From positions 1-33,439 of the forward strand of contig CAIQQJ010000098.1 of the NCBI GenBank assembly GCA_903873905.1: 33,439 nt of DNA. The letters are read 5' to 3'. Below are positions 1 to 7,701 of this stretch, one piece after another (the first letter of the stretch is position 1; the number at the start of each line of letters is the position of its first letter). Source of the stretch: an uncultured Flavobacteriales bacterium. GTDB lineage: Bacteria; Bacteroidota; Bacteroidia; Palsa-965. A program made the translations under genes and the position numbers. The notes below the pieces were generated by a model. It had not been told where the DNA came from. It did no database searches and saw only the letters and a list, made by a program, of their open reading frames with translations.

Positions 1-731
1 ACGCAAGAATTTTTTCCTGCTGCAATAATGGATTGATATCCCGCAAATCCAGCACCATGACGAATGAACTCATGCGCCAATTCCGCTTCGATTTCATATT
101 CCATCACACCCGGTTTTACAAAACCAAGCAAACGACGGAAACCTTTTTCAGTGAGATTGCAAGCTTTCTGAATCAATTGAACTTCAAGATCAGATTTGAT
201 TGCGCGCAAGTTGTACATGATTGGTGCGCTGCGTACATAATTATGTAAAGGGTATTTTTCCTTGCACCATTTGTAAAAACGTTCATCGCGTGTTTCCGTT
301 TCATTGCCCGAACGCACATGTTCATTCGAATTGATGTAAATGTTTTCCGCTTCGAAAATCATTCCCGTCAAAATTTGTTTGAACTGATGCACCCAATACA
401 CTTTTTTGATTCCTGAATTTTTCGATGCTTGTTCTTTCGAAAGTTTTTCACCTTCCCAAATTGCAATTTGCTCATTGGTTTCACGAATGAACAAAACTTC
501 TGTGTGTTCCTTATCTGGACAATCAGGAAAAAGAACAAGAATGGTTTCTTCCTGATCAATCCCTGCGAGGTAAAACAAATCGCTGTTTTGACGGAATGGC
601 ATGGTGCCATCAGCATTTGTTGGTTGAATATCATTCGAGTTAAAAACCGCTATGGATTTTGGTTTCAGTTTTGTTCTGAAATTCTTGCGATTGTCAGTGA
701 AGAGTTTGTTGTTGATGGGAGCGTAGCGCAT
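1..731 (-). CDS. pepP: Xaa-Pro aminopeptidase (aminopeptidase P), N-terminal part, cut by left edge
   Basis: Reading the minus strand from ATG at 731 gives about 243 residues with an open frame to the window edge. The start MRYAPINNKLF, the stretch NADGTMPFRQNSDLFYL near residue 40 and HEFIRHGAGFAGYQSIIAAG near the edge match the N-terminal (creatinase-like) domain and the beginning of the metal-binding pita-bread domain of aminopeptidase P. This enzyme removes the N-terminal residue from peptides with proline at position 2 and uses a dimetal centre; the Asp/His/Glu metal ligands lie beyond the left edge and cannot be checked. No signal peptide is visible, so it is probably cytosolic. It is transcribed divergently from the sdh operon. 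The many plus-strand reading frames over this region are shadows. Recognition of the family is secure, completeness is not. Confidence 0.88.
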   Translation of the reverse strand, partial: MRYAPINNKLFTDNRKNFRTKLKPKSIAVFNSNDIQPTNADGTMPFRQNSDLFYLAGIDQEETILVLFPDCPDKEHTEVLFIRETNEQIAIWEGEKLSKEQASKNSGIKKVYWVHQFKQILTGMIFEAENIYINSNEHVRSGNETETRDERFYKWCKEKYPLHNYVRSAPIMYNLRAIKSDLEVQLIQKACNLTEKGFRRLLGFVKPGVMEYEIEAELAHEFIRHGAGFAGYQSIIAAGKNSC

Positions 732-753
732 AATGGATTTTTTATTGGAATAA

Positions 754-784
754 TAAAGGTAAAAGGAATATACACTTATTTGAA
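754..784 (-). promoter_or_regulatory. Candidate promoter of the aminopeptidase gene
   Basis: On the minus strand TACCTTTA (754-761) resembles the Bacteroidota -7 box TAnnTTTG with one mismatch, and TTC (782-784) lies 20 bp upstream at the -33 position. It is 22 bp upstream of the ATG at 731. Moderate match only. Confidence 0.4.
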
Positions 785-919
785 GTTTTTATGTTAGGCA
801 AGGAGCCTTGAAATTATTTCGATAGATGATTTACGACAGGTTTTGCAATCAATTTATCCCAAACAAAGGCAAATACTTTTCAACTTTTCAACTTTCCAAC
901 ACATTTTTCTGTTTTTTAC

Positions 920-950
920 TTGATACAATTCCTAGCGATAGATACATTTG
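920..950 (+). promoter_or_regulatory. Promoter of the sdh operon
   Basis: TTG at 920-922, a 20-bp spacer and TACATTTG at 943-950 match the Bacteroidota primary-sigma consensus (TTG, 19-20 bp, TAnnTTTG) exactly. Transcription should start near 955. An in-frame start at 948 for sdhC would lie inside the -7 box, so this site also supports the downstream start at 996. Confidence 0.75.
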
Positions 951-995
951 TTCCCGCCTGTAGATTTTCATTCCCTACAGCAAAACAAAATCAGT

Positions 996-1688
996 ATGCA
1001 AAAATTTCTCACTTCCTCAATTGGCAAAAAAACAGTGATGGCGCTTTCGGGCCTTTTTCTCATCATGTTTTTACTCGAACATTTATACACTAACGTCACG
1101 CTTTTCTTCGGCGATGGTGGTATAGAATTTAACGAGACCTCGCACAGCATGGTACGAATGATTATTATTCGCGTCATCGAAATCGTATTATTCCTTGCGG
1201 TTTTTGTTCACGTTGCGCAGGCGATTTTACTTACAAAAGAAAACTCCAATGCAAGATCTGTAAAGTATGCAGTGAACGGAGCAAAAGACACGAGTTCTTG
1301 GAATTCCCGCAACATGGGATTTACAGGAAGCGTTATTTTCTTTTTCATTGTTGTTCACCTTTACAACTTCTTCGTTCCCTATCGTATCACAGGAACGATT
1401 GGCGGAGCAGGTCAGGAAACCGTTGCACAAGATGTAGTAGCAGCAATGGAAAATCCGATTTATGCTGGAATTTATCTTATTTCTGTAATTCTCCTTGCCT
1501 TTCATTTAAGTCATGCATTGTCATCTGCATTCCACACACTTGGGATGAGCAACAAAAAATACATGCCAATTTGGGATAAGGTTGCGATGGGTTTTGCAGT
1601 GTTCATGGGAATAGGATTCGGATCATTCCCAATCTTGTTTTTCATTGCCAAACTGATGCATAAAGATCTCCTCAATTGGGGCATGTAA
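996..1688 (+). CDS. sdhC: Succinate dehydrogenase cytochrome b subunit (b558 family)
   Basis: This 230-residue membrane protein anchors succinate dehydrogenase (complex II) in the cytoplasmic membrane and passes electrons from succinate to quinone through heme b. Five hydrophobic segments can be seen, at about residues 13-31, 55-79, 108-127, 155-180 and 196-219. Histidines suited to heme ligation lie in or beside them (H29, H72, H121, H170). This single five-helix subunit is the Bacteroidota/B. subtilis b558 arrangement, so no separate SdhD is expected. The start at 996 (MQKFLTSSIGKKT) is chosen over the upstream in-frame codon because the promoter overlaps the latter. It is first in the order sdhC-sdhA-sdhB, with 85 bp to sdhA. 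Confidence 0.93.
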   Translation: MQKFLTSSIGKKTVMALSGLFLIMFLLEHLYTNVTLFFGDGGIEFNETSHSMVRMIIIRVIEIVLFLAVFVHVAQAILLTKENSNARSVKYAVNGAKDTSSWNSRNMGFTGSVIFFFIVVHLYNFFVPYRITGTIGGAGQETVAQDVVAAMENPIYAGIYLISVILLAFHLSHALSSAFHTLGMSNKKYMPIWDKVAMGFAVFMGIGFGSFPILFFIAKLMHKDLLNWGM

Positions 1689-1773
1689 CTATTCAATAAA
1701 ACAAAATAACAGCTATCAAAAATTAGCTTCCATTTGGAATCTGAAAATTTGGGATCTGTAATCTTCAACTGAT

Positions 1774-3753
1774 ATGAGCAAATTAGATTCAAAAATTCCT
1801 GAAGGATCATTAGAACAGAAATGGACTGATTACAAAAGTCATGTTCCATTGGTTAATCCTTCAAATAAACGCAACCTCGAAATTATTATCGTAGGTGCTG
1901 GACTAGCAGGCTCTTCTGCTGCTGCAAGTCTTGCGGAACTTGGTTATAAAGTAAAAGTTTTCTTTTATCAAGATTCGGCTCGTCGTGCCCATTCCATTGC
2001 AGCGCAAGGTGGAATTAACGCCGCAAAAAATTATGCGAATGATGGCGATAGCGTTTACCGTCTTTTTTACGATACAATTAAAGGTGGTGATTACCGCGCA
2101 CGTGAAGGAAACGTTCATCGCTTAGCGGAAGTGAGCAATAATATCATTGACCAATGTGTTGCGCAAGGTGTTCCTTTCGCTCGTGAATATGGTGGATTGC
2201 TTTCCAATCGTTCATTCGGTGGAACGCAAGTTCAAAGGACTTTTTATGCTGCCGGACAAACTGGACAACAATTATTACTCGGAGCTTACAGTGCTTTGCA
2301 ACGTCAAGTAGGATTGGGAATGGTGAAAACCTACACCCGTCACGAGATGTTGGACATTGTAACTATTGATGGGAAAGCAAAAGGAATTATTGCGCGCGAT
2401 TTAGTTACTGGAAAACTTGAACGTCATTCTGGTCATGCTGTTTTGCTTTGTACAGGTGGATACGGTAACGTGTTTTATCTTTCCACTAATGCAATGGGTT
2501 GTAATGCAACTGCAGTTTGGAAAGCTCACAAGCGCGGTGCATTTTTCGGAAATCCTTGTTACACACAAATTCATCCAACTTGCATTCCTGTTTCCGGTGA
2601 TCATCAATCAAAATTGACTTTGATGTCGGAATCACTTCGTAATGACGGTAGAATCTGGGTTTCCAAAACGGCTAATGATAATAGAAAGGGAACTGATATT
2701 CCAGAAGGAGAACGCGATTATTATTTGGAGCGTCGTTACCCAGCTTTCGGAAACCTAGTTCCTCGTGATGTTGCTTCGCGCGCTGCAAAAGAACGTTGTG
2801 ATGCAGGATTTGGAGTGGGCACTTCTAAAATGGCTGTTTATCTTGATTTCACAGCTGCAATTGACAGATTTGGAAAACAACAAGCAGGAAAACTAGGAGA
2901 GGAAAATGCTTCTGCTGCTCGTATTGTTGAACTTGGAAAAGAAGTTGTCAAAGAAAAATATGGTAATCTTTTCGAGATGTATGAAAAAATTACCGGCGAA
3001 AATCCTTACGAAGTTCCAATGAGAATTTACCCTGCTGTCCATTATACAATGGGTGGTCTTTGGGTTGATTACGAGTTGATGACAACCATTCCAGGATTGT
3101 ACGCATTGGGTGAAGCGAATTTCTCAGATCATGGTGCAAACCGCCTGGGAGCTTCCGCTCTGATGCAAGGACTTGCAGATGGATATTTTGTAATTCCTTA
3201 TACAATTGGTGGTTATCTCAATCCACAAATTAGTGAAAAGGCAATTCCAACAGATCATCCTGCATTTGTTGAAACAGAAAAAAACATTTCCGATCTCATT
3301 GATAAATTGATGAACATTAAAGGATCGAAATCAGTTGATCATTTCCACAAACGTCTTGGAAAAATCATGTGGGACAAGTGCGGAATGGGACGCAATGAAA
3401 AAGGATTGACAGAAGCTCTTTCTGAAATCCGTGTGTTGCGCGATGAATTCTGGAAAGACCTTCGTGTTCCTGGCGAAAAAATGGATTTCAATTTGGAATT
3501 GGAAAAAGCAGTTCGTGTGGCAGATTTTCTCGAACTGGGAGAATTAATGTGCTTGGATGCACTTCAAAGAAAAGAATCCTGCGGAGGACATTTCCGCGAG
3601 GAATATCAAACCTCAGAAGGCGAAGCACAACGCGACGATGCGAATTTCATGTATGTGTCAGCTTGGGAATTCAAGGGCGATAACAAATATGAAATGCACA
3701 AGGAAGATTTGAAATACGAAAAAATTAAAGTTCAAGCTAGATCTTATAAATAA
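1774..3753 (+). CDS. sdhA: Succinate dehydrogenase/fumarate reductase flavoprotein subunit
   Basis: This 659-residue catalytic subunit oxidises succinate to fumarate (or the reverse) with covalently bound FAD on the cytoplasmic face of the membrane. The dinucleotide-binding motif GAGLAG is at residues 41-46. H73 in [10 protein letters not shown] is the expected covalent FAD ligand. H267 in the IHPT motif and R457 in ANRLGASAL fit the known substrate-binding and proton-transfer residues. The length is normal for the Bacteroidota/epsilon-type enzyme, which is longer than the E. coli form. It sits between sdhC and sdhB in one operon. From sequence alone one cannot tell whether it runs mainly as succinate dehydrogenase or fumarate reductase. 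Confidence 0.96.
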   Translation: MSKLDSKIPEGSLEQKWTDYKSHVPLVNPSNKRNLEIIIVGAGLAGSSAAASLAELGYKVKVFFYQDSARRAHSIAAQGGINAAKNYANDGDSVYRLFYDTIKGGDYRAREGNVHRLAEVSNNIIDQCVAQGVPFAREYGGLLSNRSFGGTQVQRTFYAAGQTGQQLLLGAYSALQRQVGLGMVKTYTRHEMLDIVTIDGKAKGIIARDLVTGKLERHSGHAVLLCTGGYGNVFYLSTNAMGCNATAVWKAHKRGAFFGNPCYTQIHPTCIPVSGDHQSKLTLMSESLRNDGRIWVSKTANDNRKGTDIPEGERDYYLERRYPAFGNLVPRDVASRAAKERCDAGFGVGTSKMAVYLDFTAAIDRFGKQQAGKLGEENASAARIVELGKEVVKEKYGNLFEMYEKITGENPYEVPMRIYPAVHYTMGGLWVDYELMTTIPGLYALGEANFSDHGANRLGASALMQGLADGYFVIPYTIGGYLNPQISEKAIPTDHPAFVETEKNISDLIDKLMNIKGSKSVDHFHKRLGKIMWDKCGMGRNEKGLTEALSEIRVLRDEFWKDLRVPGEKMDFNLELEKAVRVADFLELGELMCLDALQRKESCGGHFREEYQTSEGEAQRDDANFMYVSAWEFKGDNKYEMHKEDLKYEKIKVQARSYK

Positions 3754-3829
3754 TAAATCTCTGTGATCTCTTCGCTTCTGTTGTAAAAAACAAACAGAAC
3801 ATAGAAATTCAGAAATAACAAATTGTACT

Positions 3830-4573
3830 ATGAATCTTACTCTCAAAATCTGGAGACAGCACGACGGAAATTCCAAAGGAGACTTTGTAACGTATCAAGT
3901 TTCTGATATTTCAACTGAAATGTCTTTTCTTGAAATGTTTGATGTTCTCAATGAACGTTTAGTCAACGAAGGAAAAGTTCCAATTGCATTTGATCACGAT
4001 TGTCGCGAAGGAATTTGTGGAATGTGCAGCCTCCATATCAATGGTCGTGCGCATGGTCCACAAGCTGGAACAACAACTTGCCAATTGCATATGCGTCATT
4101 TCAAAGATGGCGAAACAATTACTGTTGAGCCTTGGCGCGCACAAGCATTCCCTGTCATTAAAGATTTGGTTGTTGATCGCACAGCATTCGAAAAAATTCA
4201 AGCAGCAGGCGGATTCGTTTCTGTCAATACAGGAAACGCACAAGACGCTAATTGTCTTCCAATTCCTAAAGATGATGCAGATGCGTCTTTCTTTGCAGCA
4301 TCATGCATCGGTTGTGGGGCTTGTGTTGCGGCGTGTAAAAATTCTTCCGCGATGTTATTTGTTTCTGCGAAAGTTTCTCAATTTGCATTATTGCCACAAG
4401 GACAAGTTGAACGTGCCGATCGCGCATTAAACATGGTGAAGGAAATGGATGCACTTGGTTTTGGAAATTGTACCAATACAGGTTCTTGCGAAGCGGAATG
4501 TCCAAAAGAAATCTCTATCGATAATATCGCAAGATTAAATCGCGAATATTTATTGGCGACTTTGAAAAAATAA
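3830..4573 (+). CDS. sdhB: Succinate dehydrogenase iron-sulfur subunit
   Basis: This 247-residue protein carries electrons from the FAD of SdhA to the quinone site at SdhC through three iron-sulfur clusters. Ligands for the [2Fe-2S] cluster are C58, C63, C66 and C84. The motif [11 protein letters not shown] (C159, C162, C165, C169) together with C214, C220 and C224 in [12 protein letters not shown] gives the [4Fe-4S] and [3Fe-4S] clusters; by family precedent C159, C162, C165 and C224 bind the 4Fe cluster and C169, C214 and C220 the 3Fe cluster. All expected cysteines are present. The gene is 76 bp behind sdhA and completes the complex II genes. Confidence 0.96.
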   Translation: MNLTLKIWRQHDGNSKGDFVTYQVSDISTEMSFLEMFDVLNERLVNEGKVPIAFDHDCREGICGMCSLHINGRAHGPQAGTTTCQLHMRHFKDGETITVEPWRAQAFPVIKDLVVDRTAFEKIQAAGGFVSVNTGNAQDANCLPIPKDDADASFFAASCIGCGACVAACKNSSAMLFVSAKVSQFALLPQGQVERADRALNMVKEMDALGFGNCTNTGSCEAECPKEISIDNIARLNREYLLATLKK

Positions 4574-4590
4574 ACTTTAAACCCAAAGCC

Positions 4591-4911
4591 ATGATAAATT
4601 TTCTTTTCAATAATTTCAGTGGAATGCCTGTCATCGGTGGGCCAATAAAAGCAGCTTATGTTGGTTCTCTTGTGAAAAACTTGATTCAGCAAGGGAAAAA
4701 CAGTCCAGTTAAGGACGAATTGAAAAACATGGGAAAGGATGAGTTGGAATCTGCACTAAATGACCAAGCAAATCAGTTATTTGATCAGCATGTTGGTGGT
4801 GTAATTTCCCAACACAATATTCCTTCCATAATTACCAATCCCATTAAGGAAAGGGCGATTTCAGAACTTGTAACACAAATGCGAACACAGGTTTCCAATA
4901 TCAAGAAATAA
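4591..4911 (+). CDS. Small hypothetical protein, last gene of the sdh operon
   Basis: A 106-residue protein begins 17 bp after sdhB and ends just before a strong terminator, so it is probably co-transcribed with complex II. I do not recognise the family. The N-terminal third is hydrophobic and glycine-rich (FNNFSGMPVIGGPIKAAYVG); the rest is helical and charged (KDELKNMGKDELESALNDQ) without cysteines, metal motifs or a clear signal peptide. The codon use resembles the neighbours. A peripheral membrane or assembly role beside complex II would be a guess from position only. Confidence 0.7.
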   Translation: MINFLFNNFSGMPVIGGPIKAAYVGSLVKNLIQQGKNSPVKDELKNMGKDELESALNDQANQLFDQHVGGVISQHNIPSIITNPIKERAISELVTQMRTQVSNIKK

Positions 4912-4934
4912 TTGAAGTAATGCTCTTAAAAGTG

Positions 4935-4970
4935 AAATCCCTTTCTGTACTACAGAAAGGGATTTTTTTA
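4935..4970 (+). terminator. Intrinsic terminator of the sdh operon
   Basis: AAATCCCTTTCTG (4935-4947) pairs perfectly with CAGAAAGGGATTT (4953-4965) around a 5-nt loop and runs into a T tract ending at 4969. It lies 24 bp behind the small hypothetical gene. Confidence 0.88.
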
Positions 4971-5068
4971 TTTGAAAAAATGTGATAACCAAACAACCAT
5001 TAATTTTCAATCAAAAATCGTTCCACTTTTAGTTTATTTCTCGTATTTTGTACTGTCAATTGACGGTT

Positions 5069-6541
5069 ATGCTACGACAAGGGTTACATCAGAAAATGCT
5101 TCAGAAGCTTTCTCCTCAACAAATTCAGTTGATGAAATTGCTTCAATTGCCGACTGTTGCTTTAGAACAACGCATTAAAGAGGAGATGGAAATCAATCCT
5201 GCTCTTGAGGAAGGGGAAGAAAATAATGAAGATGATCTAAAAGATGAAATCGACGAGGATGATGATGGTCTTTATGAAGATGGAAAAGAAAAAGATGGAG
5301 AAAGTGTTGATGATGATTTCGCTTTAGGCGATTACATGAATGAGGATGAGGGATATTCTTACAAAGAACATTCTAATAATAGCAGTCCCGATGATGAGCG
5401 CCGTGAAATGCCTCTTTCGCAAGGTCCAGGATTTCATGATTTATTATTAACGCAATTGGGCTTACAACCTTTAGATGATCACCATTATCAGGTGGGTGCT
5501 TATCTCATAGGTAATATGGATGAAGACGGTTACATGCGCCGTGAATTGGCCGCTGTAATTGATGATCTCGCATTTGCGCAGAACATTACTACGACTGAAG
5601 AAGAATTGACAGAAATTTTGAAAGTCATTCAGACTTTTGATCCTGCAGGAGTGGGTGCAAGAGATTTGCAAGAATGTCTGTTGTTGCAATTGCAAAGAAA
5701 AGTTCCAAAGACTCCTCATGTGGTAATGGCAATGAGAATTGTGCAAGAACACATGGAAGAGTTTTCCAAAAAACATTATGATAAAATTTCCCGTCGCTTG
5801 GGAATTGATGATGAATCATTGAAGCTTGTTATTAAGGAAATCACGCATCTCAATCCACGACCAGGAAGTTCAGCTAGCGATTCATCACGAAATGTTCAAG
5901 ATGTCATCCCTGATTTTTTGGTAACCAATAATGATGGGAAATTGGACCTGACCTTGAATGACCGCAACATGCCCGACTTACGTGTGAGTGGAATGTATGC
6001 AAACATGTTGCAGGAATATTCCAGGAGTAAAGACAAACCAGGTAAAGAGGCGGTAACTTTTATCAAGCAAAAAATTGATTCAGCAAAATGGTTCATGGAT
6101 GCTTTGCGTCAGCGCCAGCAAACCTTATTATTGACCATGGAAGCGATCATGGAATATCAATATGAATATTTTTTGGAAGGTGACGAAATGAAATTGAAAC
6201 CGATGATATTGAAAGATATCGCGGATAGAATAGGGCTTGATATTTCAACGGTTTCACGCGTGGCAAATAGTAAATATGTACAGACGCAATTCGGGACATT
6301 TCTTCTAAAAAGTTTTTTCTCAGAATCACTTTCTACCGACTCTGGAGAAGAGGTTTCAACGCGAGAAGTGAAAAGAATACTGTCAGATGTAATTGCTGCT
6401 GAAGACAAAAAGAAACCTGTAACGGATGATAGCCTTACCAAAATCCTAAAAGACAAGGGATACAACATTGCCCGTCGAACAGTTGCAAAATATCGCGAAC
6501 AGCTTGATATTCCAGTTGCACGATTACGGAAGGAACTTTAA
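5069..6541 (+). CDS. rpoN: RNA polymerase sigma-54 factor
   Basis: This 490-residue alternative sigma factor directs RNA polymerase to -24/-12 promoters that need AAA+ activators. The N-terminal activator-interacting region is Gln/Leu-rich (LSPQQIQLMKLLQLPT, about residues 14-29) and is followed by a strongly acidic region II (about 45-100). The core-binding domain and helix-turn-helix follow (ISTVSRVANSKYVQT, about residue 390), and the C-terminal RpoN box ARRTVAKYRE is at about 468-477. ATG at 5069 (MLRQGLHQKM) is preferred to the upstream TTG at 5048, which overlaps a possible TATTTTG promoter element. No bacterial enhancer-binding protein is encoded in this window, so its targets are elsewhere. 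Confidence 0.96.
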   Translation: MLRQGLHQKMLQKLSPQQIQLMKLLQLPTVALEQRIKEEMEINPALEEGEENNEDDLKDEIDEDDDGLYEDGKEKDGESVDDDFALGDYMNEDEGYSYKEHSNNSSPDDERREMPLSQGPGFHDLLLTQLGLQPLDDHHYQVGAYLIGNMDEDGYMRRELAAVIDDLAFAQNITTTEEELTEILKVIQTFDPAGVGARDLQECLLLQLQRKVPKTPHVVMAMRIVQEHMEEFSKKHYDKISRRLGIDDESLKLVIKEITHLNPRPGSSASDSSRNVQDVIPDFLVTNNDGKLDLTLNDRNMPDLRVSGMYANMLQEYSRSKDKPGKEAVTFIKQKIDSAKWFMDALRQRQQTLLLTMEAIMEYQYEYFLEGDEMKLKPMILKDIADRIGLDISTVSRVANSKYVQTQFGTFLLKSFFSESLSTDSGEEVSTREVKRILSDVIAAEDKKKPVTDDSLTKILKDKGYNIARRTVAKYREQLDIPVARLRKEL

Positions 6542-6543
6542 TT

Positions 6544-7158
6544 GTGAAATATTTTTCCAATTTTATTTCGTGGATTTTTCATCCAATGATGATGGTGACA
6601 TACGCCGCAGCCATCTATCTTTTTTTCATGCCATCCGATTTTGGTTTTCCGGATAATGATATTCCTTTGCGAATTGTGGGAATGCTTTTCATTTGTACGG
6701 TAATCCTTCCAGTGTTGTCTGTTTTATTCATGCTGCGTTTTGGGAAAATTGAAAGTGTTCAAATGGAACAACAACAAGAAAGAAACTGGCCCCTATTGCA
6801 ATCCGCAATTATTTACGTTGGTGCATATTATGTATTACACAGCAGGGTTGTTCCAATTTTTATTCAACTTTTTCTTCTCGGATCAATTGTCGGAATACTA
6901 TTTTCACTCTTGGTTAATCTTCGATGGAAAATAAGTTTGCATATGATCGGAATAGGCGGATTGTGCGGAGGAATTTCTGTTGCAATGCTCTTGCAGAATG
7001 TAGGGGCTCCAATAATTCTTTCAGTTTGTTTTTTAATTGCAGGACTGCTTGGCACTGCACGCCTATATCTTCATGCACATTCTCCAGCACAGATTCTGGC
7101 TGGATTCACAGCTGGATTTGCCATTGAATTTCTCTTACTCTTCACAATGCTTTCCTGA
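6544..7158 (+). CDS. PAP2-like integral membrane protein, probably catalytically altered
   Basis: A 204-residue, five- to six-helix membrane protein starts with GTG two bases after the rpoN stop codon, so the two are translated together. The C-terminal stretch ARLYLHAHSPAQILAGF (about residues 167-183) has the shape of PAP2 phosphatase motif 3 (SRx5Hx3D) but with Ala for Ser and Gln for the catalytic-triad Asp. The KxxxxxxRP and PSGH motifs are not present; the region that would hold PSGH reads GIGGLCGG. The fold is therefore inferred to be PAP2-like while phosphatase activity is doubtful. Many Bacteroidota have a similar protein annotated simply as PAP2 family. Its substrate, if any, is unknown. 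Confidence 0.75.
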   Translation: MKYFSNFISWIFHPMMMVTYAAAIYLFFMPSDFGFPDNDIPLRIVGMLFICTVILPVLSVLFMLRFGKIESVQMEQQQERNWPLLQSAIIYVGAYYVLHSRVVPIFIQLFLLGSIVGILFSLLVNLRWKISLHMIGIGGLCGGISVAMLLQNVGAPIILSVCFLIAGLLGTARLYLHAHSPAQILAGFTAGFAIEFLLLFTMLS

Positions 7159-7197
7159 TTTTTTTTCGCCTCTTATCCCTTGCCCTCGTCCCAAATT

Positions 7198-7455
7198 TTA
7201 CCCCACCATATCCACCACTTTGTCATAATTGATTTGCACCAGCATCTCATCCCCAGTAGTGAGAATAATCTTGCATCCTTTCCCAAAGCGTATGACAGAT
7301 TGAATATGCCCTCTTGGAATAAAATAGTTGCCAATTTTCAAAAGCACAGGAATGTCACTTGCCGGCCCAGTTGTATCGTCTTGTTTGAATTGCTTATTTA
7401 CCACGTCCTTTGTAAAAATATTGTTTTGTAAAGATAATGAAACACATAGTGCCAT
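7198..7455 (-). CDS. Small hypothetical protein, possible LytTR-like or FlbD-like beta protein
   Basis: An 85-residue ORF on the minus strand, convergent with the PAP2-like gene (40 bp apart) and divergent from the giant adhesin. I do not recognise it firmly. Residues from about 35 (IPVLLKIGNYFIPRGHIQSV) to the C-terminus (CKIILTTGDEMLVQINYDKV) read as alternating beta strands, recalling the first half of a LytTR DNA-binding domain or the small FlbD family. The first ~30 residues look unstructured, so the true start could be internal. It may be a genuine small protein or a truncated remnant. Confidence 0.5.
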   Translation of the reverse strand: MALCVSLSLQNNIFTKDVVNKQFKQDDTTGPASDIPVLLKIGNYFIPRGHIQSVIRFGKGCKIILTTGDEMLVQINYDKVVDMVG

Positions 7456-7491
7456 TGCGATGATGTTGCCTGGAATTTCATTTCGGTTTTA

Positions 7492-7511
7492 AAGGCGCTA
7501 TTTCCCGCCTT
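7492..7511. repeat. Short inverted repeat in the gap upstream of the giant adhesin
   Basis: AAGGCG (7492-7497) and CGCCTT (7506-7511) form a perfect 6-bp inverted repeat with an 8-bp spacer. It is in the 246-bp intergenic region between the divergent small ORF and the giant adhesin, where an operator could lie. No consensus promoter was found for the adhesin; TAGTTTTC near 7645 is the nearest -7-like match. Confidence 0.35.
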
Positions 7512-7701
7512 CATCGACACTTTGTAAGTATTAATGTGAGAAGGTAGGTGGGTATGCACTTTGCTTTCACATGCCAATGGAAATCCCTATATTTCGTGAA
7601 GTAAAAGATTCTGCCCGTTTTTCGTAGACTGTTAATAACCCTGTTAGTTTTCAGGATCAAACGATTATCGGTGGCAAGCAGATATCAATGAACTTTACTG
7701 A

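Noticed and set aside
60-75. An apparent frameshift in the aminopeptidase gene near HEF.
   Set aside because: A first reverse-complement reading dropped bases. Rereading gives an unbroken HEFIRHGAGFAGYQ, so the frame is intact.
429-797. A 122-residue plus-strand ORF.
   Set aside because: It lies antisense to the aminopeptidase gene and has no family features.
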